Of a DNA stretch of 64,000 nt, positions 51,863 through 60,376 are shown piece by piece. Below the pieces are notes generated by a model, which searched no databases, was not told the DNA's origin, and worked only from the letters and a program-made list of their open reading frames with translations. How positions within the stretch are numbered: the first letter of the stretch is position 1; each line of letters starts with the position of its first letter. This DNA is from Streptomyces griseus. GTDB taxonomy: Bacteria > Actinomycetota > Actinomycetes > Nanopelagicales > Nanopelagicaceae. Both the position numbers and the translations under genes were made by a program. The DNA is taken from positions 124,001-188,000 of the forward strand of contig CAMBDL010000001.1 in assembly GCA_945865365.1 (NCBI GenBank), given 5' to 3'.

Positions 51863-52787
51863 GCGATTAATCAACCTAACGATCGCCCTTCTTGCAACTA
51901 GGAGATATCTGACTAAGAACGAGATTTTTTCGACTATTGAAGGCTATGAGGGTGCGCCCGATGCCAAAGAGCGAATGTTTGAACGCGATAAAGATGATTT
52001 AAGAAATCTGGGAATCGACATTGAAGTAGGTGGCTTTGATCCAGCCTTTGATGATGAAGCAGGATATCGAATTAAGAGCGAAAGCTATGTTCTTGATTTA
52101 GGGGACATTACGGGAAGTGAAGTGGCTCTGCTTTCTCTTGCTGCTGCGGCCTGGCGAGGCGCAGCACTTGATGAAGCTGCGCACAGTGCACTCATCAAAT
52201 TGAAATCTATAGGTGTCGAGTCGGACCTAGATTCGATTCCCAATATTGCTCCACAAATACGCACACCTAACGCAAATTTTGAAGTGATTTCACAGGCTAT
52301 CTCCCAACGTGCAATTCTGCACTTTTCATATGTTGCTAAAGATCTAGGCACACAGCAAAGACGAATAGCGCCCTATGCGATTGCAACCCGCAAGGGCTTT
52401 TGGTATTTAGCTGGGCTGGATCTAGATAAGCAATCAGTACGCACATTCAGGCTAGATCGTATCGATGGTGAACTACAGATTGCTAAATCATCTATACCAT
52501 TTGAGATTCCTAGTGAGTTTAACATTTTGAAAACTTTAGAGACTCTTGGCCAGACCAAAGTGGCGACTATAGATATCCGAAAGGGTAAAGCACATTTACT
52601 ACGTTCAAACGCGCTGACTACGGTTGATAAGGGTGAATGGGATCAAATTACCTGCGGCTATCAAGAGATAGAACACATCATCGAATTGATTTTATGGCAC
52701 GGTGACGATGCTTTTGTCATCGCTCCTAGCGAACTTCGCTTAGGCGTTATCGGCGCACTAAAAAAGTTAGTTGCCCATCATGAGTAA
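51846..52787 (+). CDS. pafB: WYL-domain transcriptional regulator PafB
   Basis: KIERLINLTIALLATRRYLTKNEIF, GYEG...MFERDKDDLRNLGIDIEVG; paired with pafC; GTG start at 51846. Confidence 0.88.
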   Translation: MSRKIERLINLTIALLATRRYLTKNEIFSTIEGYEGAPDAKERMFERDKDDLRNLGIDIEVGGFDPAFDDEAGYRIKSESYVLDLGDITGSEVALLSLAAAAWRGAALDEAAHSALIKLKSIGVESDLDSIPNIAPQIRTPNANFEVISQAISQRAILHFSYVAKDLGTQQRRIAPYAIATRKGFWYLAGLDLDKQSVRTFRLDRIDGELQIAKSSIPFEIPSEFNILKTLETLGQTKVATIDIRKGKAHLLRSNALTTVDKGEWDQITCGYQEIEHIIELILWHGDDAFVIAPSELRLGVIGALKKLVAHHE

Positions 52788-53703
52788 AGCGCCACAGACA
52801 CCCCTTAGTCGTACGTCAAGACTTTTAGATTTAGTTCCGTACATAACCGCTCACCAGGGAATTGATTTGACAACTCTTGCACAGGTTTTTTCTGTGACTC
52901 CACAGCAGATGGTCGCCGACTTAACAACTCTATGGATGTGTGGACTACCCGGCTATACACCACTTGAATTGATGGAGCTTTCATTTGACTCTGGCTATGT
53001 CACTATTCATAACGCGCAGACTTTGAGCCGACCTAGAAATCTCACCATGGAGGAGTGTGTCGCACTCTTATTGGGCTTGGATCTAATAATGCAGTCTTTG
53101 CCCAAAGATCGAGAGGATTTGAAATCTACAGCTAGAACGTTGGTCGCCAAACTCTCTTTACGAGCCAACATTTCATCGCCTTTACACGCCCAATCGCTGG
53201 AGAATCAAGAGATTCGAGCGTGTGTTCTGGCGGCGATATCGTCAAAAAGCAAGCTCACTATCAGTTACCACTCTCTCTACTCTGATGAAGTAAGCACACG
53301 TGTTATTCAACCGGTAGAGCTAAGAAGTGACCAGATGCATGAGCATGTGTGGGCTTACTGTGAAAAGGCCCTAGCCTTTAGAAGTTTTAGAGTTGATCGA
53401 CTCCTCACCTGTGAAGTGGCCGATATGCCATCGGTGCAGATACACGCCACTGAAGATCTAGATTCACCATTTATCTACTACTCGCTACACGTTAGCTCAC
53501 GATTGAGAGATGTTATGGAGCGGTTTAATCTTGAGGTAGCAGATATGAGTTCTACGATTCACTCGCGCGCTTATTCACGACAGTGGCTTTCCCGTTCGGT
53601 TGTGGCCTCGGCCGGGGTCGTGGAGCTGACTGAACCCCCAGAGATTCGCGCTGAAATTGCAGGCATTGCCGCCCTCCTCTTGCAGAAATACGGCCAGACG
53701 TAA
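52780..53703 (+). CDS. pafC: WYL-domain transcriptional regulator PafC
   Basis: SRTSRLLDLVPYITAHQGIDLTTLAQVFSVTPQQMVADLTTLWMCGLPGYTP; upstream of tatA. Confidence 0.88.
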   Translation: MSKAPQTPLSRTSRLLDLVPYITAHQGIDLTTLAQVFSVTPQQMVADLTTLWMCGLPGYTPLELMELSFDSGYVTIHNAQTLSRPRNLTMEECVALLLGLDLIMQSLPKDREDLKSTARTLVAKLSLRANISSPLHAQSLENQEIRACVLAAISSKSKLTISYHSLYSDEVSTRVIQPVELRSDQMHEHVWAYCEKALAFRSFRVDRLLTCEVADMPSVQIHATEDLDSPFIYYSLHVSSRLRDVMERFNLEVADMSSTIHSRAYSRQWLSRSVVASAGVVELTEPPEIRAEIAGIAALLLQKYGQT

Positions 53704-53709
53704 CTTCGC

Positions 53710-53737
53710 CTACCCAATAAGTATAGAACTGGGGTAG
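53710..53737. repeat. Inverted repeat CTACCC-N16-GGGTAG upstream of tatA
   Basis: Perfect 6-bp arms 53710-53715 and 53732-53737; no T tract. Confidence 0.35.
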
Positions 53738-53779
53738 CCTTGATACGTACTTACGGTTGCTCTCAAAGGAGTTTGCTCA

Positions 53780-53965
53780 ATGTTTTTAAAGGAACCTAGT
53801 CACATTATAATTCTTCTTGTCGTTATTCTTGTTCTCTTTGGAGCAAAGCGCCTACCAGACTCTGCCCGCTCTCTAGGTCGCTCAATGCGCATCTTCAAGA
53901 GTGAGATGAAAGAGATGACTACCGAGGAAAAAAAGGACGAGGGCGACTCTAGCCCAGAGAAGTAA
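53780..53965 (+). CDS. tatA: Sec-independent translocase TatA
   Basis: [43 protein letters not shown] aaaggag. Confidence 0.95.
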   Translation: MFLKEPSHIIILLVVILVLFGAKRLPDSARSLGRSMRIFKSEMKEMTTEEKKDEGDSSPEK

Positions 53966-53970
53966 CATCT

Positions 53971-54786
53971 GTGGCGTCGACAAAAGGCGCTCGGATGCCT
54001 CTGTTGGATCACTTGCGTGAGTTACGTAAACGAACTTTTCGTGCATCTGTAGCGATATTTATTGCCTCGGGTGTTGGTTGGTTTTTTTATAATTCGATAA
54101 TTACAACGTTGGCTCTACCTGTATGTGATTTGAAACAGGCACAGGAGTCGGGAGCGACTCAATGTGGCGCTCTCTACATCAACGGCGTTCTTGGCCCACT
54201 TAATCTTCAGATTAAGGTCGCACTTTTAGCGGGCATCATAATGTCAGCCCCGCTATGGCTTTATCAACTCTGGGCATTTATCGCACCCGGATTGCATAGG
54301 AAAGAAAAACGAAACTCAATACTTTTCTTCTTCAGCGCTACGCCATTTTTCGCGCTCGGAGCCACCCTTGGATATCTAGTTTTGCCATTAGCGATCAAGG
54401 TCTTATTTGGCTTCACTCCAAACTCTTTATCTAACTTAGTAAAGTTTGATGACTATCTAGATTTCGTGATGCGAATAATCCTACTTTTCGGCTTGGCCTT
54501 TGAACTTCCGGTCTTCCTTCTCACCTTTAATTTAATCGGTTTTCTTAGGGGAGAGAGTATTTTGAGACCTTGGCGTATGTGGGTCTTTAGCATTGTGCTC
54601 TTCACCGCAGCATTTAGCCCCACAGCCGATCCATTAACCATGATGCTTCTAGCCGTGCCACTGTGTTTGCTGTATTTCTTAGCTGGGGGAATAGCCGTGC
54701 TGATAGACCGCCGACGCGATAAACGTTTACTCAATGTAGAAACTAAGGTGAGCGCCATCGAAAGCGCCACCTCGATAGAGGAATAG
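53971..54786 (+). CDS. tatC: Sec-independent translocase TatC
   Basis: MPLLDHLRELRKRTFRA, six-TM pattern, APLWLYQLWAFIAPGLHRKEKR, AAFSPTADPLTMMLLAVPL. Confidence 0.96.
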   Translation: MASTKGARMPLLDHLRELRKRTFRASVAIFIASGVGWFFYNSIITTLALPVCDLKQAQESGATQCGALYINGVLGPLNLQIKVALLAGIIMSAPLWLYQLWAFIAPGLHRKEKRNSILFFFSATPFFALGATLGYLVLPLAIKVLFGFTPNSLSNLVKFDDYLDFVMRIILLFGLAFELPVFLLTFNLIGFLRGESILRPWRMWVFSIVLFTAAFSPTADPLTMMLLAVPLCLLYFLAGGIAVLIDRRRDKRLLNVETKVSAIESATSIEE

Positions 54787-54791
54787 GGCGA

Positions 54792-54797
54792 TAAGGT
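54792..54797 (+). promoter_or_regulatory. Candidate -10 box TAAGGT, 6 nt upstream of the DGK-family ATG
   Basis: TAAGGT-cgcctc-ATG. Confidence 0.5.
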
Positions 54798-54803
54798 CGC
54801 CTC

Positions 54804-55673
54804 ATGTGGGCGCTCGTAGTTAATCCGATCTCCGGCTCCGGAAAAGGTGCTGTAGTCGCTTCACACGTTGAAAAGTTCTTGCTTTCTCATCAGATTGAGT
54901 TTGAGATAGTTACAGGTGACAGTGCTGAGACATTAATTTCTAAACTCAAGGATTTCCTTGCACGTTCCCCGGAGTGCAGTGGCGTGATCGCTGTCGGAGG
55001 AGATGGAGTTTTACATCTTGCCCTGCAGATTCTTATACCCCAACAAATTCCACTAGCAATGATTCCAGCAGGTACTGGCAATGACTTTGTGCGAACGCTG
55101 GGATGGCCTCTTGATAACCTAGATGGCTACTTGTTACATATAGTGTCAAATCCACCCAAAACTATGGATGCAGGTTTAGTAGATGCCCGCTGGTTTGGTG
55201 CAATTCTCTCCACCGGATTTGATTCAGTAGTGAACGAAAAAGCCAACACTATGCGCTGGCCTAAAGGCCCAAATAAATACAACGCGGCAATCGCGATAGA
55301 GTTACCACGTTTTCAGCCCCGTCACTATGAGATAGATTTAGATGATCGGCACATCTCAACGCAGGCGATGTTGATTGCAGTGGCAAATGGACGCTCCTAT
55401 GGCGGTGGGATGTTGGTTTGCCCCCAAGCAGATATCCACGACGGTCTTTTTGATGTCATGATTTTGCATCCAGTCTCAAAAATTGAGTTTCTTAAAGTTT
55501 TTCCTCGAGTCTTTAAGGGAACCCATATAACTCATCCAGCAGTTGAAATTATCCGAAGTAAAAGAGTAACTATCCGCGCCACTGCAGTTGCTTACGCTGA
55601 TGGTGAGCGTTTAGGAGAGACCCCTTTAACTGCTGAGTGCGTGAATGGAGCTCTGCAGACGTGGATACCGTGA
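54804..55673 (+). CDS. Diacylglycerol kinase family lipid kinase
   Basis: VNPISGSGKG, VIAVGGDGVLHLALQIL, IPAGTGNDFVRTLGWP. Confidence 0.92.
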   Translation: MWALVVNPISGSGKGAVVASHVEKFLLSHQIEFEIVTGDSAETLISKLKDFLARSPECSGVIAVGGDGVLHLALQILIPQQIPLAMIPAGTGNDFVRTLGWPLDNLDGYLLHIVSNPPKTMDAGLVDARWFGAILSTGFDSVVNEKANTMRWPKGPNKYNAAIAIELPRFQPRHYEIDLDDRHISTQAMLIAVANGRSYGGGMLVCPQADIHDGLFDVMILHPVSKIEFLKVFPRVFKGTHITHPAVEIIRSKRVTIRATAVAYADGERLGETPLTAECVNGALQTWIP

Positions 55674-58045
55674 GCACCCCAGCCGAGAAATTCGCAGCTG
55701 CCAAGGTTAGAAATGCGCATCCAGTAACTCGTGAGTTTCTCTTAACTTTTGACTTCGAATTTGATCCATTTCAAATCGCAGCCTGCCATGCAGTGGAGGA
55801 GGGTAGTGGCGTACTTGTTGCAGCTCCCACAGGTGCAGGAAAAACAGTCGTAGGCGAATTTGCTGCATATTTTGCACTCAGCCTTGGCAAGAAGTGTTTT
55901 TACACAACGCCGATTAAGGCGCTTTCCAACCAAAAGTATTTTGAGTTTGTCGCAAAATTTGGAGAGGATAAAGTTGGCCTTCTAACTGGCGATACAAGCA
56001 TCAATAGCGATGCCGATATCTTGGTTATGACTACTGAAGTTCTACGAAATATGTTGTATGCCGGTTCTAGCACCCTAAAAAACCTGGGTTATGTAGTGAT
56101 GGATGAAGTTCACTATCTGGCCGATAAATTTCGTGGCGCCGTTTGGGAAGAAGTACTTATTCATCTCATGGAGAGTGTGCAAGTAATCTCACTGTCGGCG
56201 ACCGTATCTAATGCTGAGGAGTTCGGTGAATGGCTAGGTGAAGTTCGCGGCAATACACAGGTAATAGTCAGCGAGATTCGCCCAATTCCTCTGTACCAAC
56301 ATGTTCTCATTGGTAATCGCATGATGGATTTATTTGAAAAGCCAGGGCAGATAAATCCCGAGATTTTAGCGCGCGAACGTGAGGCAATTCGACGCTCATC
56401 TATTAGCAAGCAACGCAGAGGTAGGCATGACGAGTCAAGTGAGCGACTCTCACGCGCCGATATTATTGAGAAGCTACAACGCGAGAGCATGTTGCCAGCA
56501 ATCACTTTTATTTTTTCAAGAGTTGGGTGCGATGCCGCCGTCAATCAATGTCTTCAAGCTGGCATCAGGCTCACTTCCCCCGAAGAGCGCGTGGAGATAA
56601 AGGCGACGGCGCTTAAGTACACAGCAAATATCGCAGTTGAAGATTTGGAAGTTCTCGGCTTTACACAGTGGTTAACTGCTTTAGAACGTGGCATAGCTGC
56701 TCACCATGCTGGCTTATTACCTAGCTTCAAAGGCGCTGTAGAAGATCTTTTTCAACGCGGATTAGTAAAAGCAGTCTTTGCCACCGAAACTTTGGCACTT
56801 GGAATCAATATGCCTGCGCGAACCGTAGTCTTAGAAAAATTGGTAAAATACAACGGTGAAGCCCACGTTCCTATAACGCCAGGGGAGTACACCCAGTTAA
56901 CCGGGCGAGCAGGACGTCGAGGGATCGATATCGAAGGTAATGCCGTCATTCAATGGTCGCCTACGGTTGATTCAGCGGCCGCGGCTGGTTTAGCCTCGAC
57001 ACGAACGTACCCGCTGCGCTCCTCATTTGCGCCTTCATACAATATGTCGATTAATTTAATCTCCCGGTTTGGCCGCGAACGTGCACGAGGCTCACTTGAA
57101 TCTAGCTTTGCGCAGTTTCAAGCCGATCGAGCCGTTGTTGGTCTGGCGCGTCAGATACGCAAAAATGAAGGCGCAATAGAGGAGCTTCTCCAAGAGGCGC
57201 AGTGCCATCTAGGGGATTTCATCGACTACGCCAGTATCCGTCGTGAGATCAAAGAGGTTGAAGTTTTATTAAGCAGGCGTGATAATAAAAAGAGTTTTGA
57301 TAATCGCCAGCGTTCACGTTTAGAGAGCGATTTAAGTGACTTACGAAAATCTCTTCGCAATCACAGCTGTCATAGTTGTAATGAACGTGAAGAACATGCG
57401 CGTTTAGCTGAACGCGCTGGACGATTAAATCGTGAGAATGAAGGCCTGCGCACGAGAGTAGATTCGCGGACAAATGTTATAGCAAAGACTTTCGACCAAA
57501 TATGCCAGGTACTCACACACCTGAATTATATTGAGGGTGAGAAACCAACGGCTCAAGGGAAGATACTCACTAAGATTTATGCTGAGTCCGATTTATTGTT
57601 GACCGAGTCGATTCGTGTTGGCCTTTTTGATGAATTAAATGCACCAGAGCTTTTATCAATAGTTTCATGCATGATTTTTGAGTCGCGAACAACTGAAAAC
57701 GTTGCGCCTAAAATGCCAAATTCCCGTGTCTCTCAAGCGTTGGCTGAAGTGATTTCTGTGTGGGCACAGTTAGAGGCGATAGAGAGTGAGTACGGTGTAA
57801 AGACGCAGCGTGAACCAGATCCCGGTTTTTGCTGGATCGCCTACAAATGGGCAAACGGTGGCTCGTTGCAAAGTGTTTTAAAAGGTAGCGACATGTCGGT
57901 AGGAGATTTTGTTCGCTCTACAAAACAGTTAGTGGATCTACTCAATCAGATAGGTGGTGCTAGTGAGAAGCTTCGCCCGATATGCAAAGATGCTGTGAAG
58001 AGAGTTGATCGTGGCGTAGTCGCCTATTTAATGGGGGATGTATGA
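55670..58045 (+). CDS. helY: DEAD/DEAH-box RNA helicase (HelY / MTR4-like)
   Basis: LVAAPTGAGKTVVGEFAAYFAL, VMDEVHYLADKFRGAVWEE, SATVSNAEEFGEWLG, AHHAGLLPSFKGAVEDLFQRGLVKAVFATETLALGINMPARTVV, QLTGRAGRRGID; GTG start at 55670. Confidence 0.94.
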   Translation: MSTPAEKFAAAKVRNAHPVTREFLLTFDFEFDPFQIAACHAVEEGSGVLVAAPTGAGKTVVGEFAAYFALSLGKKCFYTTPIKALSNQKYFEFVAKFGEDKVGLLTGDTSINSDADILVMTTEVLRNMLYAGSSTLKNLGYVVMDEVHYLADKFRGAVWEEVLIHLMESVQVISLSATVSNAEEFGEWLGEVRGNTQVIVSEIRPIPLYQHVLIGNRMMDLFEKPGQINPEILAREREAIRRSSISKQRRGRHDESSERLSRADIIEKLQRESMLPAITFIFSRVGCDAAVNQCLQAGIRLTSPEERVEIKATALKYTANIAVEDLEVLGFTQWLTALERGIAAHHAGLLPSFKGAVEDLFQRGLVKAVFATETLALGINMPARTVVLEKLVKYNGEAHVPITPGEYTQLTGRAGRRGIDIEGNAVIQWSPTVDSAAAAGLASTRTYPLRSSFAPSYNMSINLISRFGRERARGSLESSFAQFQADRAVVGLARQIRKNEGAIEELLQEAQCHLGDFIDYASIRREIKEVEVLLSRRDNKKSFDNRQRSRLESDLSDLRKSLRNHSCHSCNEREEHARLAERAGRLNRENEGLRTRVDSRTNVIAKTFDQICQVLTHLNYIEGEKPTAQGKILTKIYAESDLLLTESIRVGLFDELNAPELLSIVSCMIFESRTTENVAPKMPNSRVSQALAEVISVWAQLEAIESEYGVKTQREPDPGFCWIAYKWANGGSLQSVLKGSDMSVGDFVRSTKQLVDLLNQIGGASEKLRPICKDAVKRVDRGVVAYLMGDV

Positions 58046-58944
58046 CCTTAATGCTCTTAGATAGCGCATCGCTGTGGTATCGCGCATATTATGGAATGCC
58101 AGATACGTTACTTGCACCTGATGGAACCCCAGTACATGCGATTCGTGGCTATCTAGATATGACAGCGCGACTAGTAGGTATCTATAAACCCGATCGATTA
58201 GTCGCATGTCTTGACGGAGATTGGCGGCCATCGTGGCGAGTTGAACTATTTCCCGACTATAAAGCTAACCGCCTAGATGAAGATGGTGATGAAGAGGAAG
58301 AGCCCGATACTTTAACTCCGCAGATTCCAATACTTCTAGATCTTCTAGATCTCTTTGGTATTCAAGTAGTTGGAGTTGATGACTACGAAGCCGACGATGT
58401 AATGGCAACGTATGCAGAAGTTGAGAAGGGTCCGATGCGAATAGTTACGGGCGATCGTGATCTTTTCCAGATAGTTGATGATGCACGAGACATCAAAGTT
58501 GTCTATCTAGCTAAAGGAGTATCGCAACACGACTTGGTAGATGTGAAATACGTTGCGGATAAGTATCAAATCCCGGGGGAGCGCTACGCCCTATTTGCAA
58601 TGTTTCGTGGCGATCCATCCGATGGTCTTCCTGGTGTTCGCGGTATCGGAGAAAAGGGTGCCGCCCTGATTGCCAATAATTTCGCTACGGTGGAGGAGGC
58701 CTTAGCTGGTGCACATGCGGCTCATGAATCTTTGCCGGCCGCTCTTGCTAAGAAAATTATTGCCGGCAGTGATTATTTGGCAATTGCACCTACTGTGGTT
58801 CAAGTTGCGCGACATGTTGCCCTGCCTCGCCTTGATCTTTCAATGCCCAAGGCCCCAGCTGATTTATCGCCCATCTATCAATTTAAGGAGCGTTACGGAC
58901 TAGGTGCCAGCGTCGATCGTTTGATCAGTGCATTAGGGTGGTAA
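58042..58944 (+). CDS. 5'-3' exonuclease (PolA N-terminal-domain-like)
   Basis: DGDWRPSWRVELFPDYKANR, DDYEADDVMATYA, VTGDRDLFQIV, GDPSDGLPGVRGIGEKGAALI. Confidence 0.93.
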   Translation: MTLMLLDSASLWYRAYYGMPDTLLAPDGTPVHAIRGYLDMTARLVGIYKPDRLVACLDGDWRPSWRVELFPDYKANRLDEDGDEEEEPDTLTPQIPILLDLLDLFGIQVVGVDDYEADDVMATYAEVEKGPMRIVTGDRDLFQIVDDARDIKVVYLAKGVSQHDLVDVKYVADKYQIPGERYALFAMFRGDPSDGLPGVRGIGEKGAALIANNFATVEEALAGAHAAHESLPAALAKKIIAGSDYLAIAPTVVQVARHVALPRLDLSMPKAPADLSPIYQFKERYGLGASVDRLISALGW

Positions 58945-60311
58945 ATCTTCTCATCAGTGTTTTAGCCGGTCTTCTTCTCACCGGGGCTTTTGCGCCGCTA
59001 TCTATCTGGTGGTTAGCACCGCTGTCGATAGCGATGCATATGTACAGCCTCTCCCGCAGTGCACGACCTTTTCTGAACTCATTTATATGTGCTTGTGTCT
59101 TTAATGCAGTAGCACTGCATTGGACAAGTATTTACGTTGGTGCCCTTCCATGGATCATTCTTTGCCTAGGACAAAGCCTACTTTTTCTACCTCTTGGATT
59201 TGCTACAAAGTATGGAATGCATCTCTATCCACTAATTTTTTTGGTGCTGGAAGAGCTTCGCTCGCGCTTTCCATTCGGCGGTTTTGGATGGTTACGTCTG
59301 GCTTTTTCTCAAGCCGATTCACCGTATCGTAAGATTGCTGCATACGGGGGAGTAAGCGCCCTCAGCGCCGCAGTTCTCTGTTCTGCATTGGTTATTTTTA
59401 TACTCATACGTAGACGAATTAATCTGCTTGCTTTATTACCACTTGTTTTTATCTTTCTCCCATTTGCAACTACCACCGTCGCAAGCGTAAAGGTTTTGAT
59501 GGTTCAAGGTAATGTTCCACAACTAGGATTAGATTTTAACTCGAGAGCTATGGCCGTATTTTCCAATCATTTGAAAGAGACGCAGCTGGCTTTACAACAA
59601 AATAGCGATGTCGACTTTGTGCTATGGCCTGAAAACGCAGTCGATGTTGATCCCTTTACTCATCCCAGCGTTGCTAAGGCTCTTAACTCACTTGAAAAAC
59701 CATTAATCATTGGCGCAGTTATTCGTTCACAGGGTCAGTTACAGAATGCATCGATTCATTGGACAAAGAGTGCAGCCAATGTCTATCTTAAGCAGCATCT
59801 AACGCCCTTTGGAGAGTACATCCCACTTCGAGGAGTCGCCTCGGCAATCTCACCATTAGTTGATTTCGTTGAGGATTTTTCACCTGGTCAAAGCGGGGTG
59901 ATCTTCACCGAAAAGAAGGCCAAGATTGCACCAGTTATCTGCTTTGAGCTTCTCGATGATCAGATTCTTCATCAGGCGGCTATCGCTTCCAATCTTCTGG
60001 TTGTGCAGACAAACAGTGCGACCTTTGGAGTATCTCCACAAAACGCCCAACAGCTGGAGATTTCGCGAATCAGAGCTATCGAACATGGCAGAAATACTCT
60101 CTCTGTGTCGACAACTGGAGTCTCAGCAGTGATCGATTACCAAGGCGATCTGCTGGAAAAAACCGCCTTACACACAGCAGCACATATCTTCACGAAGGTT
60201 GATCTCTTGGAGCATCAAACACCACGGGATAAGGCGGGTGATTGGGCCTTAGTAGGCACGGCATCATGGCTGCTTGTAGTGGCAATGGCTGGGCGCCGCA
60301 GATATACCTAA
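58938..60311 (+). CDS. lnt: Apolipoprotein N-acyltransferase
   Basis: GFGWLRLAFSQADSPYRKIAAYGGVSALS, VLWPENAVD, LTPFGEYIPLR, PVICFELLDD; GTG start; no fused Ppm1 domain. Confidence 0.9.
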   Translation: MVNLLISVLAGLLLTGAFAPLSIWWLAPLSIAMHMYSLSRSARPFLNSFICACVFNAVALHWTSIYVGALPWIILCLGQSLLFLPLGFATKYGMHLYPLIFLVLEELRSRFPFGGFGWLRLAFSQADSPYRKIAAYGGVSALSAAVLCSALVIFILIRRRINLLALLPLVFIFLPFATTTVASVKVLMVQGNVPQLGLDFNSRAMAVFSNHLKETQLALQQNSDVDFVLWPENAVDVDPFTHPSVAKALNSLEKPLIIGAVIRSQGQLQNASIHWTKSAANVYLKQHLTPFGEYIPLRGVASAISPLVDFVEDFSPGQSGVIFTEKKAKIAPVICFELLDDQILHQAAIASNLLVVQTNSATFGVSPQNAQQLEISRIRAIEHGRNTLSVSTTGVSAVIDYQGDLLEKTALHTAAHIFTKVDLLEHQTPRDKAGDWALVGTASWLLVVAMAGRRRYT

Positions 60312-60321
60312 CGCCGATAAG

Positions 60322-60334
60322 TTACATTATGTAA
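60322..60334. repeat. Palindrome TTACAT-T-ATGTAA in the lnt/gcvP convergent spacer
   Basis: Perfect 6-bp arms. Confidence 0.35.
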
Positions 60335-60376
60335 AGTAAAGCAGAGTAAGGCAGCGCTAGCTCTGTGACGCCTCTC

